Below, piece by piece: positions 1 through 10,903 of a DNA stretch of 64,000 nt. Under the pieces are notes generated by a model. It was not told where the DNA came from and ran no database searches. It saw only the letters and a program-made list of their open reading frames with translations. A program made the translations under genes and the position numbers. This DNA is from Leucaena leucocephala (taxonomy: Eukaryota > Streptophyta > Magnoliopsida > Fabales > Fabaceae): positions 19,941,001 to 20,005,000 of the forward strand of contig CM073515.1 of the NCBI GenBank assembly GCA_037074615.1, in the 5' to 3' direction. The first letter of the stretch is position 1. Each line of letters begins with the position of its first letter.

Positions 1-2021
1 ACTAGATTGGATTAGAATTTTTCCAGATGCTTCTTACCCTTGGAATTTCATCACATGTTCTGTGAGGTGTCCCTTGATGATGTTATCTTTTGGCTTCTTG
101 GCAAGCCAAGATCAAGAGCAAATATGAGCCATTAGATCATATAGTGTACAAAGTAATCTTGGCCTTTTATTTCTATAAGATTTTTCTATAAATCTCCTCC
201 CATTTCTGCACAAAGTCATGGCATGAAGAACCTATGGGGAGGTGCTTCCCAAATGCAAACTCAAGCCAAGAAAAAGAAGAGTCCAAGGTCCAAAGTTCAA
301 GCTAGCTAGGAATTAAGGTAAGCAATCTATCTTAGCTTTTTTTCCTTTAATTTGGGAGCTTGAACTTAGAGTTTCTATGGAAGAAAGTTGAGCTTTCTTC
401 AGGGTATATATGCTATCCAAAACCCTATATTAAAGGAGAAAGAAGAAATTAAAGTTAGAGTTATGTGATTGATGCTTAAACAAGCTAGTTAGATGATTAT
501 TGTTGAATCAAGTTGATATTCTTGACTTTACTAAGAAGGAGACTTTTCAATCTGCATTATTCATGATATAAAAAGATAGAATTTCAATGATCTAATACTT
601 CCATTGAATTTATATGATGATTTTGTGTAGGAGTGGATTGGTTTTGAACCTTGGAAGCATTGGAATTGAAAGTTGTAATTCTTAGAATTGTTCTCTATAC
701 TGTTCACTCGTATGAACAATAATTGAAATTTTATGAATTTGATACTTCCAATGGTTTTAAAATGAAAATTTGGGTGGGATAAAGTAGAGAAACAAGTATT
801 GGAAGCATTGGAATCAAAATGAGAATTTTTGGAAGAATTATGCATGTTTTGTAATTCTTTCTAGAACAGTGCATAGTTGCTAGAATTTCATGATTCTAAA
901 CTCAAATAGATCCAAAAGGTGGAATTGTGTAGGGTAAAGTCAAGACATCAATTGATTCAAAGGCCAAGTCAATTAGTAAAGATTAAGAGAAGTTAATGTA
1001 GTTAAGTAAGCTCAATATTCAAGAGAAGTGAGATTGTAACGAATGGATAATAATGTGATGTTAGGATTTGATTATGGACTCAAAAGAGGGCAACCACACA
1101 TCAAGGAGAAGTAAGAAGAAAAAAGTAAAGATAAAGTAAAGGAAAGTCAAGCATATGAGGTAGTAAATTATTCTAAACTTATATGTATTGGATGTTATGC
1201 TTGGTTGTGCTATGGCTATGTTGAATTGTGTTGCATATGTATTTATGATTGAAGCTCTATTTCTATGATTACTTTAGCCAATTGTACATGGAAGCATATC
1301 CATTACACAATGTTAACACTTTCATAAGCAAGCACAAGTATTTACATTAATATATGCATTGTTTAGTACCGTTTGATACTGAGATTTCCCCAGAAATCTC
1401 ACCCCATGTATGTAATCCCAATCCCAATAGGTTCATGAATGATGAAAGAAGATGAGGAAGCATGAAGTTAGGGATTGGATAGTATAAATGTTATATGAAG
1501 AATTGTTACATGTAATGATATAATATGACCAATTAGAGCAGTGATGTTCATGTTATAATGAAAAATAATAAATGATGAAATAAATGTATGAAATTTTACA
1601 AATATTTAGTTAACATGTCAAGCTTCATTTTGACACCAAGAACACCTTATTTTGATATCTGTATAAAGAGAATAAATTTTTCAAAGTTAGGGACCAAAAT
1701 CTATTTTTAGAATTTTTGACTAAATGAACAATAATCTTTAACGATTAAACTGTATTGATTGACTAAGCATTTGGTCAAGAACTTTTTTCCCCTTAAAGTT
1801 CAAGATGTTATCTTCATTTTGCTTTTTGAATCACTTTATTTTAATTTTTCTAGAATTAATTAGGATTTTTCAAAGTTTGTTGCTGAAACTAGAATACCAT
1901 ATAAACAGTAACTTGAGAAGAGTACAAATTCTAGATTTAGCTGAGGGACTTCCAAAGTCATGTAAGTGGTTCTAAAAGCTACAAAATGGTCCCTAAGACG
2001 TATGAAAGTAAGGATGTTACA
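1..2021 (+). mobile_element. LTR-A copy 1 (Ty3/gypsy-type LTR, 3' part, cut by window start)
   Basis: This is the right-hand part of a long LTR that ends in GGATGTTACA, the inverted partner of the TGTAACATCC start seen at 40239. Its internal blocks recur in the same order in the copies at 2166, 17848 and 40239, and inverted at 7503, 44008 and 53534. Examples are a segment near 650-830 with GGAAGCATTGGAAT repeats, AGGTAGTAAA near 1160, and the AATCTCACCCC block near 1400. A TATA-like TCTATAAATC lies near 185. It is followed directly by LTR-B sequence, so it inserted into LTR-B. TGACC after the end may be the TSD, but the other flank is outside the window. Confidence 0.75.
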
Positions 2022-2165
2022 TGACCAAAATTATATCAATTAATTTCCTATTGTACTACTTTTATTTTATTAATTAATTGCTCATCATATTGGTAAATGG
2101 GGATAAAAATCAATAATTAAACTTTCTTTAAACACACTAAAATCAATACAAATAAGAGTTTATCA
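2022..2165 (-). mobile_element. LTR-B (Athila-like) terminal fragment interrupted by LTR-A copy 1
   Basis: This stretch matches the outer end of the Athila LTRs at 20770-20911, 48855-48996 and 53385-53528. It shares TTAATTGCTCATCATATTGG, the AAACACACTAAAATCAAT block and the terminal GAGTTTATCA. The rest of this LTR lies beyond LTR-A copy 1, outside the window. At 2165 it meets another LTR-A sequence, which shows that LTR-B itself sits inside an older LTR-A. Confidence 0.8.
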
Positions 2166-3499
2166 ATAATCCTTCCTAGTTTTTTATGTATGTTTTGGAA
2201 GGATAAAACCTAGGATTTAAGGGTTAGAAAATGAATTATTCTCTTGGATCATATGCTGGCCAAAATTCAAGGAAGTAAGGGGAAGAGAAATTGAAGTTAG
2301 AAGAATGCAATTAACACTTAGATAAGCTAGATTTAATGATTGATTATTGAATTAAGTTGTGCTCTTGACTTTGCCATTGATGAAGGCCATTCGGTCTAGG
2401 GCTATTCTGGACCAAGAAGAATAAATTTCAATGATCAAATGCTTCCATTGGATTCAAATGATGATTTTGTGTAGGATATGATAGGCTTGAAACTTTGGAA
2501 GCATTGGAATTGAAAGTTGTAATTTTAAAGTCTTCGCTATTACTGTTCACACACATGAATAGTATTTAGAATTTCATGATTTTGATACTTTCAATTGTTT
2601 TAAAAATGAAAAATTATGTGGGATTTAGTAGAGAAAAAAGTATTAGAAGCATTGGAATCAAAATGAGAATTTTTGGAAAATTATGTACACTTTTTTTGTT
2701 CTGTCTAGCAGGCCATGGTGGAGCTAGAATTTCATGATTCTAAACTCATAAATGGATTTAGAAGGCAATTAATTCAAAGTACAATGCAATTAACCATAAA
2801 CAAAGAAAGTTAGGGGTTAAGTGGTTAAATAAGTTTATGTTCATGAATGTTAGGTAATTTGGTGTTGATGAATGAATGATTATGCAATGTTTTGGATTTG
2901 GTTTGTGTGCTCAAAGAGGGAAGTTATACATCAAGGAGAAGTAGGAAGCAAGAGGTAAAGGAAGAGGATAAGAAAAGCAAGGAGTATGAGGTAGTGAACT
3001 TGCCTACTTGTATGCTTATATTGCTTAGATGTTTTATGTGATGTCTATTTACTTTGATGATGTGAAGCATGTATGATTAAGTGATGCTCTGTTTCTTTTT
3101 ATGCTATGGCCATATGTTATAATTAAGAGACATGGAAGCATGTAAGTATCATTATGCAAGCATGATCATTAAGTGCACACATATTAAACTCAACCATATA
3201 GTTGTATACATTATATGGCTTCATTTGCTATTGAGGTTTCCCCCAAAATCTCACCCCTCCATGTCACCCCAACACCAATAGGTTCTTTAAAGATGGAAGA
3301 AGATGAATATGCAAGATGAGGAGTTACGGGATAGATGGCATGATTGATTGTACTAAATGTTATGTTATGACTTATGTGATATATGCATGTAATGTATGCT
3401 TAAAAGTAGTACAGTAGTTACTGTAATTTAAAATAGTAAATGATCAAATATATGATATTTTAACATTTAAATCTTCATTTTGACACTAAGAATGCCTTT
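2166..3499 (+). mobile_element. LTR-A copy 2 fragment
   Basis: This parallels 300-1640 of LTR-A copy 1 block for block: the intron-like ATTGAAGTTAGA segment, the GGAAGCATTGGAATTGAAAG segment near 2498, the AAGAGGGAAG...CATCAAGGAGAAG segment near 2913, the CTCACCCC block near 3250, and the final CTTCATTTTGACAC. The left part is outside the window beyond the LTR-B insertion. The right part is replaced at about 3499 by CACTA-end sequence. There is no coding sequence. Confidence 0.7.
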
Positions 3500-3815
3500 C
3501 ACAAATAACAAAAAAGTAAAAAAAGCTTTTCACAGTGGTTAACTAGAGAACTGTTGTCGAAAGTCTATATTTAATAGTTGTTGTTAAACAACTGCCTAAA
3601 AATTGCCATTAAAAGTAAAACATAATAGTAAAAAATAATGTGGCAATGAAGTACAATTAACAGTAGTTGATTTAGTAATCGCCGTTAAAAGTAACACTTT
3701 TCATTGTATTTCTTATTAAAGCATGGACTTATTACGTCGGTAAAATTCACAATGCTCACAAAACTGCAGTTAAATGCCACTTTTAACTACCTTTAAAGGC
3801 CTTTTTCTAGTATTG
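3500..3815. mobile_element. CACTA (En/Spm) terminal fragment
   Basis: This is homologous to the inverted 35182-35520 end of the CACTA element further right. It shares CAGTGGTTAACTAG, GTACAATTAA, a CGCCGTTAAAAGTAAC segment, GGACTTATTAC and AAATGCCACTTTTAACT. It ends TTTTTCTAGTATTG, a decayed form of the inverted CACTA terminus. Only one end is present, so it is a truncated relic. Confidence 0.6.
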
Positions 3816-4123
3816 CAATTTATCCAATTTTCCATTAAAAATGAAAAGATAAAACCGTAAAGAGAGAATTTTGAATGATATGAAACTCATATATTTATTT
3901 GTGCCCCTCTAATTCTTACTTGAAGTTGAAGATGGTCTAATGTAGAAGAATTTTTGACGTCTTTCATAAAAGGATAATAGAATTTCTAAAAATATTTATA
4001 TGTATGGCTATTAGAGTGATCAGAGAAGGGAATATAACAATGTTTGATTACAAGGACAAATATGAGAACACAAAACAGTGCCTACGTTATGTCAAGAATT
4101 CCTAATGACTTCCTCTCTTCCTC
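3816..4123. other. AT-rich spacer, nothing recognised
   Basis: About 300 bases of AT-rich sequence without an open frame, tandem repeat or family match that I can see. Confidence 0.5.
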
Positions 4124-4808
4124 TGTCACACTCTGAAAACTAATGGATGACCGGCATAGAATATGAGAGAACTCACATTCTATAAGCCTTTAAATTTTAA
4201 ATATCATCATTAATATAATAGTAATCTTAGACATAATCTATTTTATTATTTATCATATATAAATATATTTGTACCTCCAAAATGATATATACTATACCAT
4301 ATACAATTATTTATACATTTTAAAAAGACAAGAGAGGATAGGAATCCTGTCTATAGACTACGTGGAGCATATATAGGTTTTGAACAACCATGAGAGCTTT
4401 CTCTGTTTTACTAGAAGTACAGGGTGACAGTGCTATGTAATACCAAAATAATCTACAAGTGAATAATGTCCCATTTTTAAAAATAATTAAAATGCAGAAA
4501 GAAACAATTTAAAACATATTTAACTGTGAATAATAAAAGTTGTTGATGAATCTAAATTTCTAGAATATAGGATCATAGCAAGAATGAAACTGTATAAAAA
4601 TCATTAATCAAATTAATACAATAACCAATAAACATCTTATTTAAGAAAATCAGTTTTAAAACGATAATCCTCAAATTTTATTTTTCATAGGACTTCAAGA
4701 GAATGAATAATAAGCATGGACACACAGTCTATGTGGGTATCTATCCATTTTGGCACAGCTCAACGCCACGAGATCAAGTGTAGCACGGGGCCACGAATAA
4801 CAAGTGTT
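4124..4808. mobile_element. LTR-C copy 1, left part
   Basis: This begins TGTCACACTCTGAAAA, matching the TGTCACGTCCCAAAAATTGG start at 6624. It later contains a GACTTCAA...GCATGGACACACAGTC block (4690-4730) followed by a CATTTTGGCACAGCTCAACGCC block (4745-4770). The same two blocks occur at 7150-7290. I read this as a gypsy-type LTR start. It passes into the TCGATAAA block at about 4809, so the copy is rearranged. Confidence 0.5.
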
Positions 4809-6400
4809 GGTTTGATAAGGGTATTTATCAATAAGTTCTTTGATAAATAAGAAGAACATTTAGTTAACTCAGTTATGAAATCTATTTTACAAAATTAATG
4901 ACTTCGATAAAAGCATTTATAGAAAAGTGAAATATGTTTCTAAGAGGAATTTATCGAAGCATTATCCATAAGGGTGTTTATCGATAAACCCTTCGATAAA
5001 TAAAGACAAAGCTGTATGAAGTCTGTTTCAAGCTTCATTTGTCAAAGTATCAATTGATAAGGCATTTTATCAATAAACACTTTGATAAATAGAGAAGATT
5101 CAGTTTTACACCAAGTTCTAAAACTGTTAAATAATTTTGAAAATTTGTAAATCAATTAAATAATAATCTTATAAAATCTTGTTTTGAAATATATTACATC
5201 GTATTTGAGATAAGATTAGAAAAATCAAGGAAGTTTTAAAAATCAAACAATTCTTTTTTAATGATAAGCATGTATCGATAAGCTATTCGATAAACCTATT
5301 TATCAAAGAGCATGTCGATAAATTAGCTATTCTTGTTGGGGATAAATATTTTGAAAAGAGTTTTCTCAATGAGTATTTCGATTTATCAAAAGGTTATTTT
5401 TCAAAAGACATGTCGATAAGGCTGGTTATCATGTTAGACTCCATATTTTGATGTTGACAAATGATTTTAATGTTGACATTTCAAAATCTATTTTACATAC
5501 TTATTTTGCAAACTAGATTTTTTGAAACTTTATTCGATAAGGATACTTATCGGTAAAGACTTCGATAAAACATTTAAACTTCGTTTATAAAAATTGTTTC
5601 TACAAAAGGATTTATCGAAAGATTGACCAATAAAGACATTTATCAACAGAGACTTCGATAGATGCAGTCAGTTAACTTCATTTCTGAAATCTAGTATGTT
5701 TTCAAAGGAATTTATTGAAGTATTTATCGATAAGGTAATTTATTGACAAGATGTTCGATAAATAAGTACAAATTATGATGAAGTCTATTTTAAGCTTTAT
5801 TTTTAAAGTATTAATCAATAAGTCAATTTATTGATAAATATTTCGATAAATAGAGAAAATTTAAGTTTTAAATCAAAGCTTTGAATTGTTAAATGATTTT
5901 GACAACTTGTAGATCTTATGACTTGCTTTTAAAAATGAAATATTGTTTCAACATGTATTACATAGTATCTATTTGAGATAATATTAACATCAATGAATGT
6001 TTGAAAGTTTATTCATTGTTCTTCAAGGATTTATCCAATAACTATTTGGTAAGTCTATTTATCAAAGGACACTTTGATAAATTGGCTATCCTAGTATATT
6101 TTGAAAGAGTATTATATTTTTTATAAGTCTAAAAGCCTTGTTATAAAAAATTGTTATTTTTAGAAAGACATTTCAATAAGGCTAGTTATTGAAGAACTAT
6201 TTAATAAGAACTAATATGTTTCAATACAATATGTTTGATATTTGTTGAAGTCCTTTTTGATAAACAATTTGATAAATTCAAATGTTCTTTGAAAAGATTT
6301 TCAAACTAGACTTTGACATACTTCAATTTCTCAATCTAAAACATTATGAATCAAATGATATATGCTTAAACACTTTATATATCTTTTATGAAACATATTT
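4809..6400. repeat. TCGATAAA-rich repeat block 1 with a roughly 765-bp tandem duplication
   Basis: This non-coding AT-rich block is peppered with variants of TTATCGATAA and TTCGATAAAT. Near-palindromic examples are at about 4978, 5274 and 5729. A long unit is present twice: the sequence around 4860-5440 (AACTCAGTTATGAAATCT, TGAAGTCTGTTTCAAGC, TATTACATCGTA, GACATGTCGATAAGG) recurs in order at about 5675-6195 with many substitutions. The offset is about 765 bases. A related block in inverted orientation lies at 33180-34080. I do not recognise the family. It could be part of a large LTR or an old satellite. Confidence 0.6.
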
Positions 6401-6623
6401 ACAGATCATTTGTAGGTAGAAACAAGATCTAATAAAGAGTTTCATCAAAAACCAAAATGTGTCAGAATGCATTAAATGCTTCAACCATGAGCAATCAACA
6501 GCTTTATTTCTTCAACAATAGCATCAATGCGTTTAATGGATTTTTGAACAACTCAAGTATAAAAGAAGCTGAAGTAAATATTGGGGTTAAGAAGCTCACA
6601 GAACATGATCAAACTACATTTAC
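6401..6623. other. Spacer between TCGATAAA block and LTR-C copy 2
   Basis: This is about 220 bases. A short open frame (82 codons from 6457) runs across into LTR-C and has no recognisable domain, so I do not call a gene. The final TTTAC before 6624 may be the TSD of LTR-C copy 2. Confidence 0.3.
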
Positions 6624-7502
6624 TGTCACGTCCCAAAAATTGGACCGTGATCAACACAAAATATGCATCGTTTCATATTCTGAAAGCCTAAAACCTCAAA
6701 TGTAATATTCCAAGTTTTCGTAACATTTGCCAAAATACACAAAATCTTTTCTAAGGTTTATGTGGAGCATTTACCCTTTTATTAAAATAACACAAGTGTT
6801 TAATGAAGATAATTACATTAGAATCAATTTTGTTCAAAAACAACGCTTTGGATATGTGACGAGGCTCTTCATTGCTCAGTAGAAGGATTAGGGTCACATG
6901 CATTACCTGAAGCCAAATAATCTACTCATGAATAACGTCCCAAAAACATGCTTAAAAATGTGAAAATCAACAATGCATAATCATGCTGAAAATGTATTTC
7001 ATAATATTTCATAAATTGATACAAACCTTTCTGTAAACATTTGTTTTTAAGAGAAAACAACAATTTGAAATAACCATTTCAAATCAATCAAAAATAACTA
7101 TTTCGAATTAGTAGTTTAACAATAATCCTTTAAAAACTATAATCTTTCTGTAGGACTTCAACAGAACAAAAACAGACATGGACACATAGTCCACGAGGGT
7201 AACTAACCATTCTGGCAGCTCAAAGCCACTAATACATACGTGGACACACAGTCTATGAGGGTAAGTAACCATTTTGGCCGCTCGAAGCCACTAACTGTCG
7301 CGAGAATGAATCCTACAAAATAATTCTGGTGGCTCAAGGACACTAACTATTGCAAGAATGAATCCCACAAAATAATTCTGGTGGCTCAAGGCCACTAACT
7401 GACAAGCTCACGTAACCAAGGTGCACCAAGGACTAACAGTACTGCTGTTAGCAACCAGCATTTTATATTCAATCATTTCTAAAATATTTCCATCATGCAT
7501 GG
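6624..7502. mobile_element. LTR-C copy 2, left part, split by solo LTR-A
   Basis: This starts TGTCACGTCCCAAAAATTGG, a typical gypsy LTR 5' terminus. It contains the GACATGGACACATAGTCCACG and CAGCTCAAAGCC blocks shared with copy 1. At 7503 it is broken by the solo LTR-A and resumes after 10908. No opposite terminus was found with confidence. Confidence 0.5.
7281..7400. repeat. 52-bp tandem repeat, 2.3 units, inside LTR-C
   Basis: Units 7281-7332 and 7333-7384 are nearly identical and a partial third runs to 7400. Each unit contains CACTAACT, AGAATGAATCC, ACAAAATAATTCTGGTGG and CTCAAGG. Confidence 0.85.
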
Positions 7503-10500
7503 TATAACATCCTTACTTTTATACGTCTTAGGGACCATTCAGTAGCATTTAGAACCACTTACAAGACCTTGGAAGTCCATTAGCCAAATCTGGAATTTTA
7601 CTCTTTCTCGGGTTACTGTTCATATGATATTCCAGATTACGCAATGAACTTCAAAAAATCATAATTAATTCTTAAAAACTCGAAATGAAGTGGTTCAAAA
7701 ACCTACGTGAAGATAACGTCTTGAAATTTTAGGGAAAAATAATTTCCAGACCAAATGATTAGCCAATTGATACAGTTTATTCGTTGAAGTTTACTGTTCA
7801 TTTTGTCAAAAACTTTGGAAACAGTTTCTGGTCCCTTATTTTGGAAATTTATTTCTCTTGATATACACATCCAAATGAAACGTTCTACCTATGAAATTAA
7901 AGCTGTGGATGTGTACTACATGCTCATAAAATTTTTTGAAATAATTCCTTCATTTGCTAGGTCAAACGGAAGCCACAACAAAACTGCTTTAGGACCTAGT
8001 TTTTTACCATTTCAGTTTCCTTTCTTTCACTTTCCAAAATTGTTCCAGCATACATAAATCATTTCTTTTGCCTTTTCTGAATTTATATACATCATGGGGT
8101 TATACAATAATTGTTTCATACAATCTCATCACATAAATGGATACTTTATATGGCTTTGACATACATGGAAAGTGCATAGCATATGCTAACATCTTAAATA
8201 CTTCATTTTTCTTCTTCCATGCTTTAACTCTTCTCCATGCATACATTATCCATCATGCTTGACCTAAATTGGTTGGTTATGGGAGAGTGAGATTCTAGGG
8301 AATCTCAGTAGCAAATATTACCACTTAAATATGCAAGATGGATGCTAATGCATGATATGTAATTTCATTAACTTTCTTTGATTAGTGACATGCCATCATG
8401 CTATATACTTTTACATAAAGTACATGGCCATGGAAACATGTTATTCACAATACATTCAACATCATTTATCATGTCACAACATCATTCAAATAACATATAC
8501 ATGTCAACACATAAGCATACCATATCAAACACATAAAGAGGTAAGTTCACTACCTTGCACTTAAGCTTTTCTCTTGACCTTTAGCCCTTGCTCCCTAGCT
8601 TTCCAACCATGAAGCCTTTATGTCCATCACTTCCCAACATCTTCTTGGATGTTTCATGGTCCTAAACACATTCATATTCATCACATAACTCATTAGGACT
8701 CATGAATTCCAACCATGTTCAAGACTAACTTTGTTACATTCTTTATTGTCATAACGTTCTCTAATTTTCACTAATCCACTTGGCTCTTGAACCAATTGAT
8801 GTCTTAACTTTACCCTACACAATTTCATATTTTGAATCCATTTATGAGCTTAGAATCATGAAATTCCAGCTCCTTCATGGCCTGCTGTACAGAACTGAAC
8901 ATAAGCATACAATTCTTTCAAAAATTCTCATTTTGATTCTAATGCTTCCCATACTTGTTTCTCCACTTTACCCCACACAACTTTTCATTTTAAAACCATT
9001 GGAACTATCAAAATCATGAAATTACAATCACTGTTCATGCGAGTGAACAGTAAATATAAGGAATCTCAAAGGCTACAACCTTGAGATTTTAATGTTTCCA
9101 AGGTTCAAAACCTTTCCAATCCTACACAAAATCATCATACAAACTCAATGGAAGCATTAAATTATTGAAATTCAATTTCCTTCCCTCATGAATAGTGCAG
9201 ATCAAACAGGGCACACCATGGCAAAGTCAAGAATATCAATTTGATTTAACAACCAACCACTTAACTAGCTTGTTTAAGCTTCAATCATATGGTTCTAACT
9301 TTAATTTCTTCTTTCCCCTTTCTTTTAAGGTCTTTGGGAAGCACCACCCCTTAGAGAAAACTCAACTTTTCTCCAATTAAAACCCTAAGTTCAAGCTCCC
9401 AAATCAAAGGAAAATAAGCTAGGGGAGATTGCTTACCTTTAATCTCTAGCTTGCTTGAACTTTGGAACCTTGAATCTTCTTTGTCTTGGCTTGAGTTTTC
9501 ATTTTGCAAGAGTTTTCCCAAGGGTCCATGAGCTTCCGGTTTGGCTTCAGAATGGAGGGGTATTTATAGCCAAAATCCAAGAAAAATCAATGGCCAAGAT
9601 TGATTTGGTTACTATTTGATCTAAAGGCTCACATTTAATCTTGGATTTTACTTTTTCATAAAAGAATAATTATGACATCATGTGGGACAGCTCAAGGGAA
9701 AACTCAAGGGGTTATGTGGCGTGCTCACCATGCTAGGAAGCTTCTGGAAAAATTTCAGTCCAATCCGGTACCGATCAGAGTAGTTTCACAACAACCGGAC
9801 TATTCTCCATTCCTAATTCTTTATAATATTCCAGGATATATATTCTATCCTGGAAATCAATTTCTAGGATTCTCATACCCTTTACATGGTTATACTGAGT
9901 ATTTATCTGCCATCCATTCCTTGGAAAATGACTAAAATACCCTTGGTGTCCTTTCTTACACTATATTGACCTTAAGGGCATAATCGTCATTTTATCCCTC
10001 TTTATACTGCCTCAGGGTGTATATGGGCTCAACTAATCATATTTATACCATGTGCCATGTTTTTAGCCTGTCCCAAGTGACCAAAATGCCCTTCATCCAT
10101 TTCTGGTACAATCTAGGCATCCAAGGGTATTTTCGTAATTTCGCACTTTTTCTGGACACTAACCCCTTCTACTGATGGACTGCTACCCTGGGTTTTGGGC
10201 CCTTCTTGGTGTCATCATGGTCCTATATGTGAGGTCATCTAGTCTCATTTCATCTAGACTCACATACCGATAAGTTCCATTATTGGATCACGGGTGTTAT
10301 TAAACTCCCGTCAAAATTCACTGTTGTGGGAATGACTTTTTATACAAGACTTCTTTTGAAGTTCTGTCAAATTCATAACATCTGACACTATAGAGCACAA
10401 CTTCCTATAATTCCCCCACTTATATCTGATGTACAAGGAATCAGATAAAAATTCATATAACTTTTAGACTATCAGATAATTTTCTACTGTCTGGAGCCCT

Positions 10501-10903
10501 AATAAAATTTTTGTATCATGCCAGATTACCCAGCATGACTTCCTCTATTTACTGATGGAATATAGGACCAAAATACTTACAGGCAGTTCTAAGCCTTTTC
10601 TGGCTGAACTTTTCCATAATTACATTTATGTCCCTGACTTTTTGCTTAATTACATTTAGGTCCCTGACTTTTTGATTAATTACATTTAGGTCCCTAAACT
10701 TTTTGGAAATTACTACTTTTGGCCCAACATTTATTTCTACTTTAACTTTTGGCCTTTAACCTTTTCCAATTTTCGTTTAGGTCCTTCTCTTTCTTCAAGA
10801 TTTATCTAACCTTTACTATTTCTTCTGATCTTTGTCATAATCCTTTCCAAACTACTTTACACTACCAGTATTATACAAATAGGGAAAAATTTAGGATATG
10901 ACA
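7503..10903 (-). mobile_element. Solo LTR-A, minus strand, TSD CATGG
   Basis: The element runs from TATAACATCC to GGATATGACA, that is TGTCATATCC...GGATGTTATA on the minus strand. The 5-bp direct repeat CATGG flanks it at 7498-7502 and 10904-10908. At 3401 bp it carries the LTR-A blocks in reverse order, including GGGAATCTCAGTAGC near 8298 and the GCATTAAATTATTGAAATTC block near 9150. The inverted TATA box TATTTATAGC lies near 9552. There is no internal domain, primer site or PPT, so it is a solo LTR. The small open frames inside (7803, 8780, 9195, 9672) do not resemble proteins I know. Confidence 0.9.
10621..10710. repeat. 30-bp tandem repeat, 3 units, inside the solo LTR-A
   Basis: Three consecutive 30-bp units each contain TACATTT(A)GGTCCCT(G)ACTTTTTG-like sequence. 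A similar short repeat of 'ttaggtcc' phrases occurs at 47275-47410 in LTR-A copy 6, so it is a family trait near the LTR start. Confidence 0.85.
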
